Shown one piece after another: positions 23,838-31,392 of a stretch of 64,000 nucleotides of DNA; within the stretch, counting starts at the first letter, position 1; the number at the start of each line of letters is the position of its first letter. This stretch comes from Mesorhizobium sp. (GTDB lineage: Bacteria > Pseudomonadota > Alphaproteobacteria > Rhizobiales > Rhizobiaceae): the NCBI RefSeq assembly GCF_024710845.1, contig NZ_JANJTZ010000033.1:62001-126000 (forward strand), read 5' to 3'. A model generated the notes under the pieces. That model was not told the origin of the DNA and ran no database searches. It saw only the letters and a program-made list of their open reading frames with translations. A program made the position numbers and the translations under genes.

Positions 23838-24824
23838 ATGTCGAACGAGCCCGAGGACCCGCGAGAGGATGAGAGGCGCTGGCGGGCCATCGCGACGGCA
23901 GCCATTGTCATAACGGCAGCGGTGGCACCCTTTGCTTTGGTCTTCTGGGTGTTTGATGTCGCCGATGAGCAGCACCGATACTATCGCGGGCAGATCCTGG
24001 CGGGGGTCGTCGCGTTTTGTCTGGCGCTCGTAACGTTTGCCACCGTGGTCTGGCGCGGAGCGATTTCGTCCCGCCAGGCCGATACGCAGCAGCGGCAGAT
24101 CGAGAAGCTCAGCGAACAGATCGCTGCCGCGAACGAGAGCAATCTCGCCGATTTGCTCCAGCGCGGAGCGGAACTCGTAGCCGAGACGACAAAGCCTGCC
24201 CACGTAGCGGCAGGAATTTCCATTCTTCAGAGTGTCGCGTTGAACGACATCGGGACATTTGCGACCGAAGCGATGGACCTCCTTGCGGATTTCGCGACGC
24301 TCGAGTTCAGCACTCACCAGGAGGCAACGGTTTCCTTCGCGTCCGCGGCACAGGCACTTATGCTTGGCGCTCAACGCGGTCGAAGCTCGGGCCGCGTGGT
24401 GACCCTTGATCTCGGCAATACGAGTCGTTGGCAGATGCCACTCAAGGGCGTCCGTCGAGTCATCTATGTTGGAGGGATTGCGTCTGGACGTTTCTTCGAG
24501 AATTCTGTCTCCGGAGAAACAAACGTAAGGTTTAATTCGACACGTCTTTATGACTGCCGCGTTTTTGTTGATAATAGATTTGATGGATGCGGCTTCGTTT
24601 CTTGTGATATTCTTGGCGCTAAGGGTAAGGTGCTTTTTCCCAATACATACTCCAGATGCAATTTCTCGGGCGCTCGCTTCGAGACAGCCGAAGACTTTGA
24701 TCAGATGCAACTTGAGGAAGGTAACTGGTTCGATCCAGAAAAGCCCCCTACGTGCGCGGTCGGATCCGTCAAATGGGAGGAATTCCTCAGTCCGGAACGA
24801 CCCGTTGATGAGATTCCCTCTTAG
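23838..24824 (+). CDS. Two-TM membrane protein with pentapeptide-like C-terminus (probable moron)
   Basis: 328 residues from ATG 23838, chosen for the upstream GAGGAA; an earlier TTG at 23823 is less likely. Two membrane helices (residues about 20-42 and 54-74) precede a coiled-coil (RQADTQQRQIEKLSEQIAAA). A cytoplasmic domain follows, and a C-terminal region with pentapeptide-like runs (CGFVSCDILG, RCNFSGARFETAEDF). It is the only plus-strand gene among minus-strand early genes and is clearly less GC-rich around 24,480-24,680, so it was probably acquired separately. Possible roles are superinfection exclusion or other phage defence, inferred from layout only. Confidence 0.8.
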   Translation: MSNEPEDPREDERRWRAIATAAIVITAAVAPFALVFWVFDVADEQHRYYRGQILAGVVAFCLALVTFATVVWRGAISSRQADTQQRQIEKLSEQIAAANESNLADLLQRGAELVAETTKPAHVAAGISILQSVALNDIGTFATEAMDLLADFATLEFSTHQEATVSFASAAQALMLGAQRGRSSGRVVTLDLGNTSRWQMPLKGVRRVIYVGGIASGRFFENSVSGETNVRFNSTRLYDCRVFVDNRFDGCGFVSCDILGAKGKVLFPNTYSRCNFSGARFETAEDFDQMQLEEGNWFDPEKPPTCAVGSVKWEEFLSPERPVDEIPS

Positions 24825-24841
24825 GAAGGTCGGAAAGCTCC

Positions 24842-27592
24842 TCATTCTGCCGCCTCCGCTATCGCTTCGACATCCAGCAACTCGAACAGGTCGGGTGCCA
24901 AGCCGCCTGCGGCCGCCGCGGCGACATGCAGGCAGCCGTCGGCGAAATAGTCGGGGTTGAGTTCGGTCGCGACCGCCCTGCGCCCCAGCCGCAGCGCGCA
25001 ATAGGGCACGGTCATGATGCCGCCGAACGGGTCGAACACGGTTTCGCCCGGCATCGTGTAGGCGGAGATCGCCGGCTCGACGATGTCGAACTGCAACGGG
25101 CAGAGATGCATCTGCCAGCCCTTGCGCGCCTGTTCCATATTGAGCGTGCGCATGCGCGCCACATCGGTGCGGATATGTGGATGCGCCTCGCGCACCGCAT
25201 GCGACGGCGCGATCATGAAGGTCGGCGGCAGGCGGCCGGCCTCGTCCAGCGCCTCCATGAAGGCGACGTGCAGCTCGCGGTCGTAGACATGGGTGAGCGC
25301 CCAGTCCTTCCAGCCGCGATAGATCGCCGAGCCGTCGAGCCGCATCAGCCGCGCCAGCTCGTCCGGCAACAGCAGCCGATTGCCCGACGAGCGCCAGGCG
25401 CCGTTAGCGTCGAGCTGCCAGCGGCCGCGCGAATAGCCGGTGCCGGGCACCGGGCGGATGCGCCGCGGGTCGAACTCGTCGTCGCCGGGCGAGACCGGCC
25501 TGCCGTCGATGACCGAGACGAAATCGGGCTTGGCCTTCACCACCGGCTTGTCGGCATAGCCCTTGGCGCGGTCGGTCTGCGGCTTGCGGAATTCGAGCAG
25601 ATATTCCGGCATGCCGTGGCCCATGCGGGTGCCATCCTTGCACTGTTCGGTCCAGCCGAGCCGGTAGGTCTGGTTGTTCTCGCGCACCACGTCGGTGCCG
25701 ATCGTGACGCGCGACAGGAAGGCAAAGCCGTGGCGGCGGAAGGCGGCCGAGCAATCGTCGGAAAAGGTCGAGACGGTCTGGAAGCCGAGCCCGTTGATGC
25801 CGCCCGGCACGATGCGATCCTTGACGTGGATGACCGCCCGCCGACCCGGCTTCAGCACCCGCAGCAGCTGCGGGATCAGAAAGTCCATCTGCGCCCAGAA
25901 ATGCGCGTCGTCGTCGGAATGGCCGAAATCCTCGACCGCGGGCGTGTATTCGTATTGGGTCGAAAACGGGATCGAGGTGACGATCAAGTCGACGCTGTTT
26001 TCCGCCATCTCCCGCGTCTCGCGCACCGTGTCGTTGTAGACGAGGCGATAGGTCCATTCCTTCCCTGTCGCGCCTGCGGCGCTCCCCGCCTCTTGGTCCG
26101 ACACCTCCCGCCGCTCGACCCCGAGCGAACGCTGCATGGCGTTGTGGATGGCGTTTTCGGCCAGCCCATACTGGCGGATGATGTCGCTCATTTTGCGTGC
26201 CTGCTGTTCGAACTGGCGCCAGCGCCGTTCCAGCTCGCGCCGGACCCCGCGCTCGGCCTCGGTGTAGATCATGTCGATCCGCACGGTTCCGTCCTGGCCG
26301 AAGCGCTGGGTGCGGAACACCGACTGGATGAAGTCGTGGAACTTGAAGCCGATGCCGAGATAGATGTTGCGGCGGCAGTGGCGCTGGAAATTGCAGCCCG
26401 AGCCGTTGATCATCGGCTTGGTGGCCAGCTCGGCGAATTCGCCGCGCGCGAAACCGACGACGCGACGCTCCTTTTCCACGTCGTCGAGCGTGCCCCACAC
26501 GGCCTTGACCGTGGGGATCGCCTTCTCGATCGCGTGGCGCTCGGCTTCGAGGTCGTGCCAGATCAGCCGGTGTTCGTCGGGCTCCTCGGCGCGGATCTGC
26601 AGCATCTTGTCGATGCGCGCGTCGAGCGAGCGCTTTTTCTCCCGCGCCGCGTCGGTCACGCCATGCGCCGCGTCGGCGAACATGCGGGCCTGGCCGTTGC
26701 GTTCGGCGCCGGCCGTCGTGTGGTCCGACGCGATCTCGTGCCAGCGGATGTCGAGCGGCGGCAGATCGTAGCCTTCGTCGGAAAAGCCGAGGTCGGACGG
26801 GTTCTGCACGAACAGCGCCCAGGACGAGACCCACAGCCAGAACTCCTGCTCCTTGTGCGGATGCAGCGTCAGCTTGTCGGCCTTGGTCGAGTCACGCTTG
26901 AAGAACCGCGTCTTCGCCTCGCCGACATCCATGACGCCGAGAAACGCCGCATAGGCGAGCAGTTCGATATATTCGTTCGGGTCCGGAACCGCCGTCGCCA
27001 CGAAGCGGTAGCGCACGCCGCCATGCTTGGCGCTGCCGTCGCGAGGGTCGCCGGCGAAGGTCGCCATGAACTCGCGAAACGTCTTGGTGCCGCCGAAGCC
27101 ACGCAAGACGGCCGCCTCGTCGAGCGATGCGGCGGTGAACAGCAGCGGATCGAGCTTGCCGTCGCGGACGGTCTCGTAGTTGGTCAGGTGGATGAGCTTT
27201 TTGCAGGCGCCTGCCCGGTTCGCCTCTCCCATCTGGCCCGGTCGGTTGACGAACTTCAGTTCGAGGTTCGGGTGCCGCTCGGCCTGTTCGAGAAAGAATT
27301 CGTGCTTGACGCCGAGCGGTACGACCTGCAGTGCGTGCCCGCCCTCGTGCATCATACACTGGCGCAGGATCTCGAGCTGGGTTGAGGTCTTGTGCAGGCC
27401 GAACCGCAGGAACAGCGCCCGCCGCCCGCCCTTGCAGGCCCAGGGCACGATCGCCTGCGTCATCGGCTTGAGCAGCGGATTGACATTGGCCGGATCGACC
27501 TCGAAGCCCAGCGCCGGCGCCGGCTTGATCTTGGCCGACAGGAACCGTGCATAGGCGTCTTCGAAGGCGGCGTCGTCGGGACGGGCGTTCAT
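24842..27592 (-). CDS. SF2 helicase fused to N4/N6-type DNA methyltransferase
   Basis: 916 residues from ATG 27592. The N-terminal half carries SF2/SNF2-like motifs: motif I FGLHKT (64-69), motif II LDEA (157-160), motif III TAVPDPNEYIEL (200-211), and C-domain motifs GSGCNFQ and QRFGQ. The second half is an amino-methyltransferase: catalytic-type SIPFSTQYEY near residue 540 (a variant of S/D-PP-Y/F) and SAM-binding DPFGGIMTVPYCA near residue 850, giving a beta-class order. It could translocate on DNA and methylate adenine or N4-cytosine. The GcrA-like gene two genes upstream is noteworthy, since host GcrA reads adenine methylation. Confidence 0.88.
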   Translation of the reverse strand: MNARPDDAAFEDAYARFLSAKIKPAPALGFEVDPANVNPLLKPMTQAIVPWACKGGRRALFLRFGLHKTSTQLEILRQCMMHEGGHALQVVPLGVKHEFFLEQAERHPNLELKFVNRPGQMGEANRAGACKKLIHLTNYETVRDGKLDPLLFTAASLDEAAVLRGFGGTKTFREFMATFAGDPRDGSAKHGGVRYRFVATAVPDPNEYIELLAYAAFLGVMDVGEAKTRFFKRDSTKADKLTLHPHKEQEFWLWVSSWALFVQNPSDLGFSDEGYDLPPLDIRWHEIASDHTTAGAERNGQARMFADAAHGVTDAAREKKRSLDARIDKMLQIRAEEPDEHRLIWHDLEAERHAIEKAIPTVKAVWGTLDDVEKERRVVGFARGEFAELATKPMINGSGCNFQRHCRRNIYLGIGFKFHDFIQSVFRTQRFGQDGTVRIDMIYTEAERGVRRELERRWRQFEQQARKMSDIIRQYGLAENAIHNAMQRSLGVERREVSDQEAGSAAGATGKEWTYRLVYNDTVRETREMAENSVDLIVTSIPFSTQYEYTPAVEDFGHSDDDAHFWAQMDFLIPQLLRVLKPGRRAVIHVKDRIVPGGINGLGFQTVSTFSDDCSAAFRRHGFAFLSRVTIGTDVVRENNQTYRLGWTEQCKDGTRMGHGMPEYLLEFRKPQTDRAKGYADKPVVKAKPDFVSVIDGRPVSPGDDEFDPRRIRPVPGTGYSRGRWQLDANGAWRSSGNRLLLPDELARLMRLDGSAIYRGWKDWALTHVYDRELHVAFMEALDEAGRLPPTFMIAPSHAVREAHPHIRTDVARMRTLNMEQARKGWQMHLCPLQFDIVEPAISAYTMPGETVFDPFGGIMTVPYCALRLGRRAVATELNPDYFADGCLHVAAAAAGGLAPDLFELLDVEAIAEAAE

Positions 27593-28074
27593 CGGGTGGC
27601 CTCACGGGCCGCACCGCCCGCTGCGCGGTCTGGCCCTCCGGCGGGGCGGGCGACGACGCCCGACGCCCGGTCGGGCTTGCGGCCTTCAGCCGATCCCTTC
27701 ATCACCGCGCGCACGGGCTCGGCGGGGTCGATCCGCCAGCCGTCGCCGAAGAGGTTGACGACGCGAATGCCGTGCGCCGCGATCTTCTTGCGCACCCGGC
27801 ACAGCACGACGGAGGCCGCGCCGTCGGACAGTTCGTCCTTCCAGCGGTTGATGGCGGCCAGCATCTGGCCGCGCGAACAGACGCGCCCGCTGGCCATGAA
27901 GGCGAGCAGATGCGCCTGTTGCAGCGTCAGGCCGAAAGCCTCGCACAGGCGCAGGATCTCTTCCTCACTGCCCGCCATCTCCGCCAGCAGGAATTCGAGC
28001 CTTTCGATATGGGCGACGAGTTCGGCACGGCTGGCGCTTTCGACGTCTAGATCGAGGAAGGAATGGTGCGTCAT
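27589..28074 (-). CDS. Winged-helix DNA-binding protein (OmpR/PhoB-type)
   Basis: 161 residues from ATG 28074 (ATGA overlap with the upstream gene; an earlier in-frame start at 28104 would lie inside it). A helical N-terminal stretch (ELVAHIERLEFLLAEMAGSE) leads into a winged-helix similar to response-regulator effector domains (QMLAAINRWKDELSDGAASV and VRKKIAAHGIRVVNLFGDGW). No receiver domain is present. The last ~30 residues are repeat copy D. It is probably a phage transcription regulator. Confidence 0.7.
   Translation of the reverse strand: MTHHSFLDLDVESASRAELVAHIERLEFLLAEMAGSEEEILRLCEAFGLTLQQAHLLAFMASGRVCSRGQMLAAINRWKDELSDGAASVVLCRVRKKIAAHGIRVVNLFGDGWRIDPAEPVRAVMKGSAEGRKPDRASGVVARPAGGPDRAAGGAAREATR
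27600..27693 (-). repeat. Dispersed ~95-bp prophage repeat, copy D (coding)
   Basis: Translated as the C-terminal tail (AEGRKPDRASGVVARPAGG onward, ending AREATR) of the winged-helix protein. It is nearly identical to copy C over its first 60 bp and differs in the distal third. Confidence 0.85.
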
Positions 28075-28568
28075 GCCGCCTCCCGCCGCAGGTGGTATTC
28101 GCAATAAGGCTTGCGCGTGTGCGTCTGGCGCTCGCAGCCGCAGACCGGCATGTCCGGCCCGGCCGGGTCCATCGGTGCGTCGGCGAAGAACAGGCAGCGG
28201 CTGGCGGTAATGGCGGCGAGGAATGTCATGGGAGACGTCGGGGACGGTCCGGCAGGCGCGGCGACGGTCACCGGCAGAGCAGCCGGGCTTGCCTGCGGCG
28301 CCGATCGCGCCTCTATCTTGGGTTTCGACGGACGCGGCACGCGGCCCCGGCTGGTCGCCACCGACCGGTTCGCCTTGCGCTCAAAGCCGATCGCCGCCAG
28401 CACCTTGTTGCGCTGGACGATGCCGATGATGGCGTTGCGCGAGACAGGGCGATTGCGCGCCACCGACAGGCGCCCGGCAATGCCGGACGCGGACAGACCC
28501 TCGCGCAGCCATCGGCCGATCAGCGCGATCTCCTGCTCGCTGTAACCGGTGAGCGGTCCCCGAGCCAT
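28071..28568 (-). CDS. GcrA-like cell-cycle regulator
   Basis: 165 residues from ATG 28568 (TGATG overlap). The N-terminal HTH follows the GcrA pattern: EIALIGRWLREGLSASGIAG then VSRNAIIGIVQR (residues about 10-55). A variable basic/proline linker follows. The C-terminus has CLFFADAPM and PVCGCERQTHTRKPYCEYH, matching the cysteine/histidine sigma70-interacting end of GcrA. In Caulobacter, GcrA binds RNA polymerase sigma70 and is sensitive to CcrM GANTC methylation. A phage copy could redirect host cell-cycle promoters or drive phage genes. Confidence 0.85.
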   Translation of the reverse strand: MARGPLTGYSEQEIALIGRWLREGLSASGIAGRLSVARNRPVSRNAIIGIVQRNKVLAAIGFERKANRSVATSRGRVPRPSKPKIEARSAPQASPAALPVTVAAPAGPSPTSPMTFLAAITASRCLFFADAPMDPAGPDMPVCGCERQTHTRKPYCEYHLRREAA

Positions 28569-29044
28569 CACGGCACCTGCCGGACGAGATAGGCGGTGCC
28601 GTGCACGCCGCGAAAACCGTCACGCACCACCAGGTCGCGCATTTCGAGCGCGTCGATGCAGCGGGCGAGATAGGAGATGGCAATGCAGGCGGCCGTAGCC
28701 AGCGGCTCGTGCTTGACCACGGCGCGGCCGTCCTCGCCCATCATCTGGCAGAGCGCGCCGTAGACGCGGGCCGCCGGCAGCGGCACGCCGTGGCGCTGCG
28801 CAAACTCGGCCGCGTCGAACGCCCCGCCCGGCGCGGCCGGCCTCGGGACGCTGAGCAGCGTCTCGAAATGGCGCTGCACCAGCGCGGTCACACTCACCTT
28901 CTCGCGCCGGGCCATCGCCTCCAGCCGCGCATTGTCGGCGCGTCCGCACTTGACGGTGAAGCGATACCAGTGGTCGGCCCGACCCTCGTCGGATGGCGTC
29001 AGGCCACGCATGGCGGGCGCCGGGCGGATGGCAGTGTCGCTCAC
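28568..29044 (-). CDS. Phage protein with possible ribbon-helix-helix segment
   Basis: 158 residues from ATG 29044 (ATGA overlap with the upstream gene). Residues of about 27-65 (YRFTVKCGRADNARLEAMAR, then EKVSVTALVQRHFETLL) resemble a ribbon-helix-helix DNA-binding unit. The second half is helical with an ALCQMMGEDGRAVVKHEPLA segment. No firm family. It is probably regulatory given its neighbours. Confidence 0.65.
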   Translation of the reverse strand: MSDTAIRPAPAMRGLTPSDEGRADHWYRFTVKCGRADNARLEAMARREKVSVTALVQRHFETLLSVPRPAAPGGAFDAAEFAQRHGVPLPAARVYGALCQMMGEDGRAVVKHEPLATAACIAISYLARCIDALEMRDLVVRDGFRGVHGTAYLVRQVP

Positions 29045-29547
29045 AGCCCACCCCCGATCTTGGTCACGCCCGTGCGCGCGGCGGCGGTGGCCTTGCGCAG
29101 TTCGGACAGCGCCTGTTCGAGCACGCTGGCCGTGCGGTCGATGCCTGCGGCCTCGGCGGGCGTAAGCGTGCCATCGGCAAAGGCCAACGCGCCCTTGGCG
29201 ATCAGCTCGCCAGCCTGGATCACGGTCTCGGCATAGGTCGACATGATCGAGGCGTTGGCGGCGGCTGCCCCCTCGCCCGGCTCAGCCAGGCGCCGGCCCT
29301 CCAGTTCGGCCATGGCCGCGGTGACCAGCGGCACGCCGCATTCGCGCTGCAGCATCAGCACCACAGGCAGCGGCATCAGCTCGGGGTCGCCGTCATTGTT
29401 GAAGCGGCCCATCTGGCTCTTCGACACATTGGCGGTCGCCGCCGCTCGCTCGATGCTGCCGGCCCGTTTGATCAGGTCGCGCTGCGCGGCCTTGAGCCGG
29501 TAGAACCAGGCCGTCGGCAGCGGATCGGATGTCGGCAGGTCGGACAT
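29041..29547 (-). CDS. CII/CP76-like phage regulatory protein
   Basis: 168 residues from ATG 29547. The N-terminal FYRLKAAQRDLIKRAGSIER and VSKSQMGRFNN segments, followed by PELMPLPVVLMLQRECG, match the HTH layout of the CP76/CII-like family of temperate phages. The helical C-terminus could mediate oligomerisation. It is the promoter-proximal gene of the minus early operon and lies beside a palindrome-rich promoter region (29567-29610), which it may regulate. Confidence 0.65.
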   Translation of the reverse strand: MSDLPTSDPLPTAWFYRLKAAQRDLIKRAGSIERAAATANVSKSQMGRFNNDGDPELMPLPVVLMLQRECGVPLVTAAMAELEGRRLAEPGEGAAAANASIMSTYAETVIQAGELIAKGALAFADGTLTPAEAAGIDRTASVLEQALSELRKATAAARTGVTKIGGGL

Positions 29548-29566
29548 GGCAAGCTCCGGACAAACG

Positions 29567-29610
29567 TTTCCCGGTCAGGGAAAAGCGCGGCGCTTTTCCC
29601 GTGGCGGGAA
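29567..29610. promoter_or_regulatory. Overlapping palindromes between divergent genes (candidate operator)
   Basis: Three inverted repeats overlap: TTTCCC-N5-GGGAAA (29567-29583); an 11-bp perfect pair GGGAAAAGCGC / GCGCTTTTCCC around one base (29578-29600); and TTCCCG-N3-CGGGAA (29596-29610). All share the TTCCC/GGGAA half-site. They lie 20 bp before the start of the CII-like gene on the minus strand and about 110 bp before the plus-strand gene at 29722, as expected for an operator cluster controlling divergent promoters. Confidence 0.6.
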
Positions 29611-29721
29611 GGACGATCGAGTGGTGAATTGCGTGCGGTCAGACGCCTACGGAGGTCCGCGCGATGTCACCCGAGAGTATGCTCTGCGCAGCAGAATCAA
29701 TGCGCGACGAAGGAGGAACGG

Positions 29722-30021
29722 ATGGGGAGACGACTGCGCCGCATGGCGGCGGACATGGTCCGCAGGGATCAGTTCGACGCCGTTCTGATGAGTCTCATCG
29801 CCAAGTCCAATGCGCTCGAAGTGCTGGTCACCCTGTTGCTGGATGGGCGCACCGACCTTGCATCGCTGCGACGGCGCGCCGACCAGGCCCTTGTCGAGCG
29901 GGAGAGCGACCTGGTGACCGGGACTGGCGACGAGGCCTTCACCATCAAACTGCACGAGATCGCGCGGCAGCACCTCGAAGCCATCATGATCAATGCCAGC
30001 GATCGACGGATGCCGAGGTAG
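29722..30021 (+). CDS. Small phage protein of unknown function
   Basis: 99 residues from ATG 29722, with a strong Shine-Dalgarno AAGGAGGAAC ending three bases upstream. It is helical and charged with leucine-rich stretches (SLIAKSNALEVLVTLLLDGR). No family. It stands alone on the plus strand between two minus-strand genes, so it needs its own promoter, probably in the palindrome region upstream. It could be a lysogeny-expressed gene. Confidence 0.65.
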   Translation: MGRRLRRMAADMVRRDQFDAVLMSLIAKSNALEVLVTLLLDGRTDLASLRRRADQALVERESDLVTGTGDEAFTIKLHEIARQHLEAIMINASDRRMPR

Positions 30022-30074
30022 CGCGACATAGGGCTGCACCGCCCGCACCATTACGGCCATGGTCGAGGATGAGC

Positions 30075-30602
30075 TCACTCCGCCGCCTCCGCGATTGTGG
30101 CCGGCGCGATGCCACGAGGAAGCACCGCGCCGGCCTCGTCGCCGCGAACCCTGGAGAGGTCTTCGGCGTCGTTCGAAAGTCTCCCGGCTTGGGGCTTCGA
30201 GCCCGGTTCATCGATCGTGCCGGTGGCACGATCGAAGGGCGAGGAGGCCGGGTCGCTGTCGCAGACAGCGGGCACCCGGCTTGGGCCGGCGTTCAAGGGG
30301 TGGCCGGTCCCGGCTTGGGGATCAGGACCGGCCGCGACGGACGCCGGGGGCATGGCGTCGTCGGAAGGGAGAGGATCGGGGCGATGCACGCCCTCGGGCC
30401 AGACGAGGTCTGCCGGCCAGCGCGTCGAGAACCAGACAAGCGCCTTTTCGAACGTGCCCGTCGTCACGTCGGCGCGCCCCTCGGCGATCGCTTCGAGCGT
30501 CGCGCCGCGATTGAGCACGATGGTCGAGACGCGCGAACGGCTGAGCCCGACGGCTCTGGCATAGGCGTCGGCAACGGCGAGGAGCTGATCCTTGAGTGAC
30601 AT
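30075..30602 (-). CDS. Cro-like repressor (HTH protein with long disordered tail)
   Basis: 175 residues from ATG 30602; ATG 30611 is excluded if the predicted promoter is right. An HTH lies near residues 5-45 (AVADAYARAVGLSRSRVSTI then GRADVTTGTFEKALVWF). The remaining ~95 residues are proline/alanine-rich and probably disordered. It diverges from the CI-like gene with operators between them, the classic cro/cI layout. The promoter predicted at 30610-30638 would start transcription at or very near the start codon, so the mRNA may be leaderless. Confidence 0.7.
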   Translation of the reverse strand: MSLKDQLLAVADAYARAVGLSRSRVSTIVLNRGATLEAIAEGRADVTTGTFEKALVWFSTRWPADLVWPEGVHRPDPLPSDDAMPPASVAAGPDPQAGTGHPLNAGPSRVPAVCDSDPASSPFDRATGTIDEPGSKPQAGRLSNDAEDLSRVRGDEAGAVLPRGIAPATIAEAAE

Positions 30603-30609
30603 GGCGGCC

Positions 30610-30638
30610 ATAAATGCGGAATTCTTTCCACATGTCAA
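30610..30638 (-). promoter_or_regulatory. Promoter for the Cro-like gene overlapping an operator
   Basis: On the minus strand TTGACA (30638-30633), a 17-base spacer and ATTTAT (30615-30610) form a near-consensus sigma70 promoter. The spacer is the palindromic operator (TGTGGAAAGAATTCCGCA), so repressor binding would block RNA polymerase. Expected transcription start is within a few bases of ATG 30602. Confidence 0.65.
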
Positions 30639-30690
30639 GCGCAATTCATTCCACATGCGTCAATCGAAAGTCGCGGATAGAATTCCGCAC
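30615..30690. promoter_or_regulatory. CI/Cro operator region, three sites
   Basis: Three related palindromes lie between the divergent genes: TGCGGAATTCTTTCCACA (30615-30632), GCAATTCATTCCACAT (30641-30656, degenerate) and GCGGATAGAATTCCGC (30673-30688). The third overlaps a TAGAAT -10 candidate (30678-30683) just before the CI-like ATG 30691. Two further copies occur upstream of the gene ending at 31393. Confidence 0.7.
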
Positions 30691-31389
30691 ATGACCGACG
30701 CAGCCAATCCCGCCGGGAGCACCATCCGCGACCGCATCCGCGACCGCATGGATGCGCTCGGCCTCAATCCGAACTCAGCCTCGCTCAATGCCGGCCTGTC
30801 GCGCGATTTCCTGACCAAGTTCCTGTCCAATCCCGACCAGTCGATCCGCGCCGACAGCCTGAACAAGCTCGCCGTCGCGCTGGAGACGACGCCGGCCTGG
30901 CTTCTGTCGGGCGGCGACCTGGTGGCGCGCAGCGGCGAGGTCCGCTCCGCCGATGTCGACGTGCCGGCCACGGCGACGCTGGCAAAGGACGTTCCGGTGC
31001 TGGGCACGGCGGCGGCCAACCATCTGCGCGGCGCCTTCCAGTTCGAGGGCGGCGCGATCGACTATGTGCGCCGTCCGGCCGGTCTCGCCGGCAAGCCCCT
31101 CGCCTATGCCATCTATGTCGAGGGCACGTCGATGGAGCCGGCCATCCCCAATGGAGACCTGCGCTTCGTCGACCCGAACCGGGCGGCGCGCGTCGGCGAC
31201 ACCGTGGTCGTGCAGACCCTGCGCGGCGATCGCGACGGCATCGAGGGTTCGATCGGCATCCTGGTGCGGCGCACCGCCAATGCCGTCGTCATCCGCAAGC
31301 TCAACCCTGACGCCGAGATCGAGCTGCGCGGCCAGTTCGTCCACGCCATCCACAAGGTGCTGACCTGGAACGAGGCCTTCGGCGTCTGA
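30691..31389 (+). CDS. CI-like phage repressor (XRE HTH + S24 peptidase fold)
   Basis: 232 residues from ATG 30691; upstream in-frame starts lie inside the operators. The HTH spans about residues 10-70 (IRDRMDALGLNPNSASLNAG, SRDFLTKFLSN). The S24/LexA-type domain follows, with candidate nucleophile Ser147 in YVEGTSMEPAIPNGDLR. The expected catalytic Lys about 45 residues later (V-K-R context) appears as Arg193 in GILVRRTANA, so self-cleavage may be lost or need another lysine. It probably maintains lysogeny by binding the palindromes at 30615-30690 and 32240-32285. Confidence 0.85.
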   Translation: MTDAANPAGSTIRDRIRDRMDALGLNPNSASLNAGLSRDFLTKFLSNPDQSIRADSLNKLAVALETTPAWLLSGGDLVARSGEVRSADVDVPATATLAKDVPVLGTAAANHLRGAFQFEGGAIDYVRRPAGLAGKPLAYAIYVEGTSMEPAIPNGDLRFVDPNRAARVGDTVVVQTLRGDRDGIEGSIGILVRRTANAVVIRKLNPDAEIELRGQFVHAIHKVLTWNEAFGV

Positions 31390-31392
31390 CGG

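Noticed and set aside
24926-27385. 819-codon plus-strand frame opposite the helicase-methyltransferase
   Set aside because: Antisense shadow with low-complexity translation; the opposite strand carries clear motifs.
29041-30021. Toxin-antitoxin pair
   Set aside because: The two genes are divergent and not overlapping, and neither product matches a toxin family; a CII-like regulator plus an orphan small gene explains the locus better.
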